From Thysanoteuthis rhombus (Eukaryota; Mollusca; Cephalopoda; Oegopsida; Thysanoteuthidae), in NCBI GenBank assembly GCA_963457665.1, contig OY735201.1:25155387-25219386 (forward strand): DNA of 64,000 bases, written 5' to 3'. Below are positions 61,086 to 64,000 of the stretch, piece by piece. The notes beneath the pieces are model-generated. The model saw only the letters and a program-made list of their open reading frames with translations, did no database searches and was not told the origin of the DNA. Both the position numbers and the translations under genes were made by a program. Position 1 is the first letter of the stretch. Every line of letters starts with the position of its first letter.

Positions 61086-61258
61086 CTTAAAAAGAAGAAA
61101 AAATATTTCGGGAAGGGTCCAAACACCTGTCTTTGAGTAACATATTGCGTGCTGTACTGGAAAAACATTAGTAAAGATTTTTTTCTCTTGCATTATGCAA
61201 ATCCGGTTCAGTCTTAACAAGTATACAATATGAAAAACAGGCTTAACCTCTCCGAACG

Positions 61259-61261
<3 letters not shown>

Positions 61262-61315
<54 letters not shown>
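61262..61315. repeat. (TA)n microsatellite
   Basis: About 27 TA units. Confidence 0.97.
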
Positions 61316-61317
<2 letters not shown>

Positions 61318-62753
61318 CTACATGGCTATTAGCTTTAAATACTAAATATATTAAAATATCTTTTCCTATATGTGTATCATCGTACATCATGTAAATCTTT
61401 TCATATTTGAACCATCAATTGTTTAGCATGTAATAGTATTGGGGATTTTAAAAACAAAATAGTTATATAAACATGTCTCTCAAGCAGTGTTGATCAAACA
61501 CAACCTCCCTTTCAGTGACGATTTTGATATATATGTCTTATTATATGCAGTTTGTTACTTTACAATGGGTATTGCTATTATAATGTATTGTACATGGATG
61601 TTTCTTTTTGAAACACAGGGCCTTCTCACGTACGTTATACCCTAAACGTATTTGATGATGAGGGATCAATAAGTGTAACAACCGACGTGACTCGCTTTTC
61701 GTGCCACTTCTATTCCATCTGAATATCAAATCCGTCGTGTCGGATTTGATCTTGACCGTCTTGCTAACCAACTTATGATTATGAATACTGATTACACAGA
61801 AAATATTTTTTTGGGACAACTTTCTAGCAACATATCCAACAGAAGACACAGAGGAATCATGGAAAAATATCTTGGAAATATATCAGGTGTTCAAAGCAGT
61901 AGAGATTTCTAAAATATATATATGTTGATAGAAGTGAGAATTTGGAAGTAAAAAGACAAACTTAAGATAAAGCAGATGTTACATCTCAAAACTTTTTGTT
62001 GTTGTTCAGTGGGCATGTTTCAATGCATTTCGACGGGAAACAGATCTTTTTTTGGGGGAAAAATTACAGCAATTCACAGAAAAATTTGCTATTTACATAT
62101 TTGTTGTCGAAAGAAGCAATGGAGAAATTCCAGCGTTCTTTCATTAGTTGGAGTGGGCGGGGAGGTGCTTGTATCTGTGTGGGTGAGAGTTAAGTTTTGT
62201 TTCGAATGAGGGAGGTTTGGGAAAGGCAGCGTCTGAGTGTGTTCGTTTCCTGTCTCTCTGGGGGTTGGTCTGGTCTTATATAACAACGTGCGGTGAGATA
62301 ATAGGTTTGGGACTAAAATGGTTAGTTGTCAGGAAAGTGTTTTCTTTAAATGTTTTGTTAATTTTAAAAATCATTGGATGGAAAGGTGGCATTTAGCATA
62401 TAATAGACAGATATTAAAATATGTGGATCAGATTTGGAGTAAAGTGTTGTTTTTCATTTAATATTTTTATCTGTTTTCTTTTTTCTTTTCTCAAATAAGT
62501 GGTAGGTACGAGCTTGTGCCGTATCTTAAATTGACTGTTGACTTTTGGTCATTTCCTTGTATGTTAGTGTTGTATTTAGGTGTGTTTATGTAGTTCTGTT
62601 TGAAGATCAATGCATTTAGAGGTTTTGCAATCTGGAAGTGACCATTGTGCTATTGTATTGCATTGGTACATTAGAACTGCTTTGATGCATCCACGATTCA
62701 TGAATATTTTCATCAACATTCTGTCGGATCAGTGCACATCTACAATACAAATA
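61316..62753. other. No gene seen (1.4 kb)
   Basis: AT-rich. A 102-codon minus frame (61,541-61,849) has no recognised domain. A G-rich stretch lies at about 62,150-62,225. Confidence 0.35.
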
Positions 62754-62781
62754 CACACACACACACATATATATTTATATA

Positions 62782-62832
<51 letters not shown>
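62754..62832. repeat. Compound (AC)n(TA)n microsatellite
   Basis: A short AC run then about 30 TA units with two interruptions. Confidence 0.96.
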
Positions 62833-62835
<3 letters not shown>

Positions 62836-63050
62836 CTTCAAACAAGGCAAAGAAAGGACAAGTTGAATAGACGAAGATTATCCGATGTTTTGATAGCATA
62901 AATGAGAAGTAGTTGCTTCTATACAACAAGATTGCTATATGCTTTTTTTTCTGGTGTAAGTACTGGAACATCGTGTCCCAGGTGAACAAGTTTGATTAAA
63001 TGATATATCTTGGTACGTAAAGATTGAATATCAATTCAACCGATTATAAC

Positions 63051-63052
<2 letters not shown>

Positions 63053-63148
<96 letters not shown>

Positions 63149-63162
63149 GAGAGAGAAAGAGA
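63053..63162. repeat. Compound (TA)n(GA)n microsatellite
   Basis: About 24 TA units pass directly into about 28 GA units. Confidence 0.97.
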
Positions 63163-64000
63163 ATATAACAATATCGTAAGGAATTGTTCACACTGTTCTT
63201 TAGAATAACTTTGACTACGTTGAATAAAGCAAGAAATTTGTTTTCTATGTATATGCATATCTATCATCATTTCATTTTTCTTGAGTAAGCAGAAAGATTT
63301 TATAAGGTGTTTAATGATAGCATTACCATTTAAAATTTTTCGTAATAGTCGCATGTTCCTTTTGTCAGGAGAAGTTGCAAGGAACCTCGGAATGGCTCGG
63401 TCCTATTACTCTAAATTAAGAATGCAAAATCACACATTTTCTTCCATTTGATGTGCGACCATGTAGGAGACACATTTACAGAATAAAATCAAGTAAGATT
63501 TGTTTAGTGCATAGGATATGATTACGATGCCCCTTTTGCCTACCATAGTTTGAAAATTCGTATCTCATATGATTGCAAAGCTCAATTGATGTGGCCTGAC
63601 CCAGTAAATATAAATTTTGGTCAGAGTTGAGTAATGAATGGTTCTAGGACGAGCGCCCCCCAGTCAAATGCCTTCATTGCTTGCCCTCTGATAATGGCAT
63701 AGCAACTGTAAAACCAAAGTTAATTCAATGGATATGAAGTTGTTGGTGATGTTAATGATTGAACCAGTTGGTAAATTGTCCAAGGAGCAATTGTCAAAAC
63801 TCTTTTAACAGGGGAAGGGGAGTTATCCCGAGGCACTTGTCCTGAGACCATAATGAATATATATACTACGTTGCCGTCATACGAATATTGCAAATCCCAA
63901 ATTTGATATTTGATATTTGGTGAGCGTTGGTTAGTGCTACGGTAATGGCAAGCATAACTAATTTGAGTTGAAAGTTTATACTAATATTTCCAGTAAGGAT
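63163..64000. other. No gene seen
   Basis: AT-rich to the window end. 'ctcaattgatgtggcctgac' (63,582-63,601) faintly resembles the 3' block of the ~450 bp element but is too weak to call. Confidence 0.35.

Overview
This window looks like repeat-rich, AT-rich DNA from the nuclear genome of an invertebrate animal. My best guess is a cephalopod or another mollusc. The reasons are the very dense (TA)n, (AAT)n, (AC)n, (GA)n and (GATA)n microsatellites, the many decayed non-LTR retrotransposons of invertebrate type, and the absence of any compact gene arrangement. The taxon is an inference, not a demonstration. I found no convincing host protein-coding exon, rRNA or tRNA gene. Almost every long open frame lies in a simple repeat or a transposon relic. 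The window is probably intergenic or deep intronic.

The dominant component is a non-LTR retrotransposon family with a restriction-like endonuclease (RLE) end: a CCHC zinc knuckle followed by an R-P-D...D nuclease core. There are at least ten 5'-truncated copies. They run on the minus strand at about 4.3-9.9 kb, on the plus strand at 16.9-20.2 kb and 28.3-29.3 kb, and on the minus strand at 29.8-31.0 kb and 52.0-52.8 kb. Most touch an (AAT)n-type microsatellite at one or both ends, and the repeat reads AAT/ATA on the element's sense strand. This recalls the Dong/R4 group, which targets TAA repeats. The best copy (18,049-19,446) keeps a 247-codon open frame. Its 3' UTR carries two tandem units, each with a small hairpin capped by a GCAA loop. 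The stems covary or wobble between copies.

A second retrotransposon class is RTE-like (reverse transcriptase and C-terminal tail relics). It has about nine truncated copies at 0.1, 1.0, 13.8-14.5, 20.3, 22.4, 35.8, 36.2, 40.2 and 49.2 kb. Most plus-strand 3' ends stop in (GAT)n.

Four or more further dispersed families have no recognised coding capacity. The main one is a ~400-460 bp element with about ten copies plus fragments and near-terminal inverted motifs. Others are a family ending in an actttgtta...aggtaa motif, a pair of ~660 bp copies at 13.1 and 59.5 kb, and a SINE-like pair at 31.9 and 48.9 kb. Other structures are a ~690 bp polypyrimidine tract (23.5-24.15 kb), an inverted repeat inserted in a retrotransposon (30.54-30.72 kb), a compact pre-miRNA-like hairpin (45.95-46.04 kb) and a small CpG-rich patch (26.4-26.64 kb). 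Boundaries of diverged repeats were judged by eye and are approximate.
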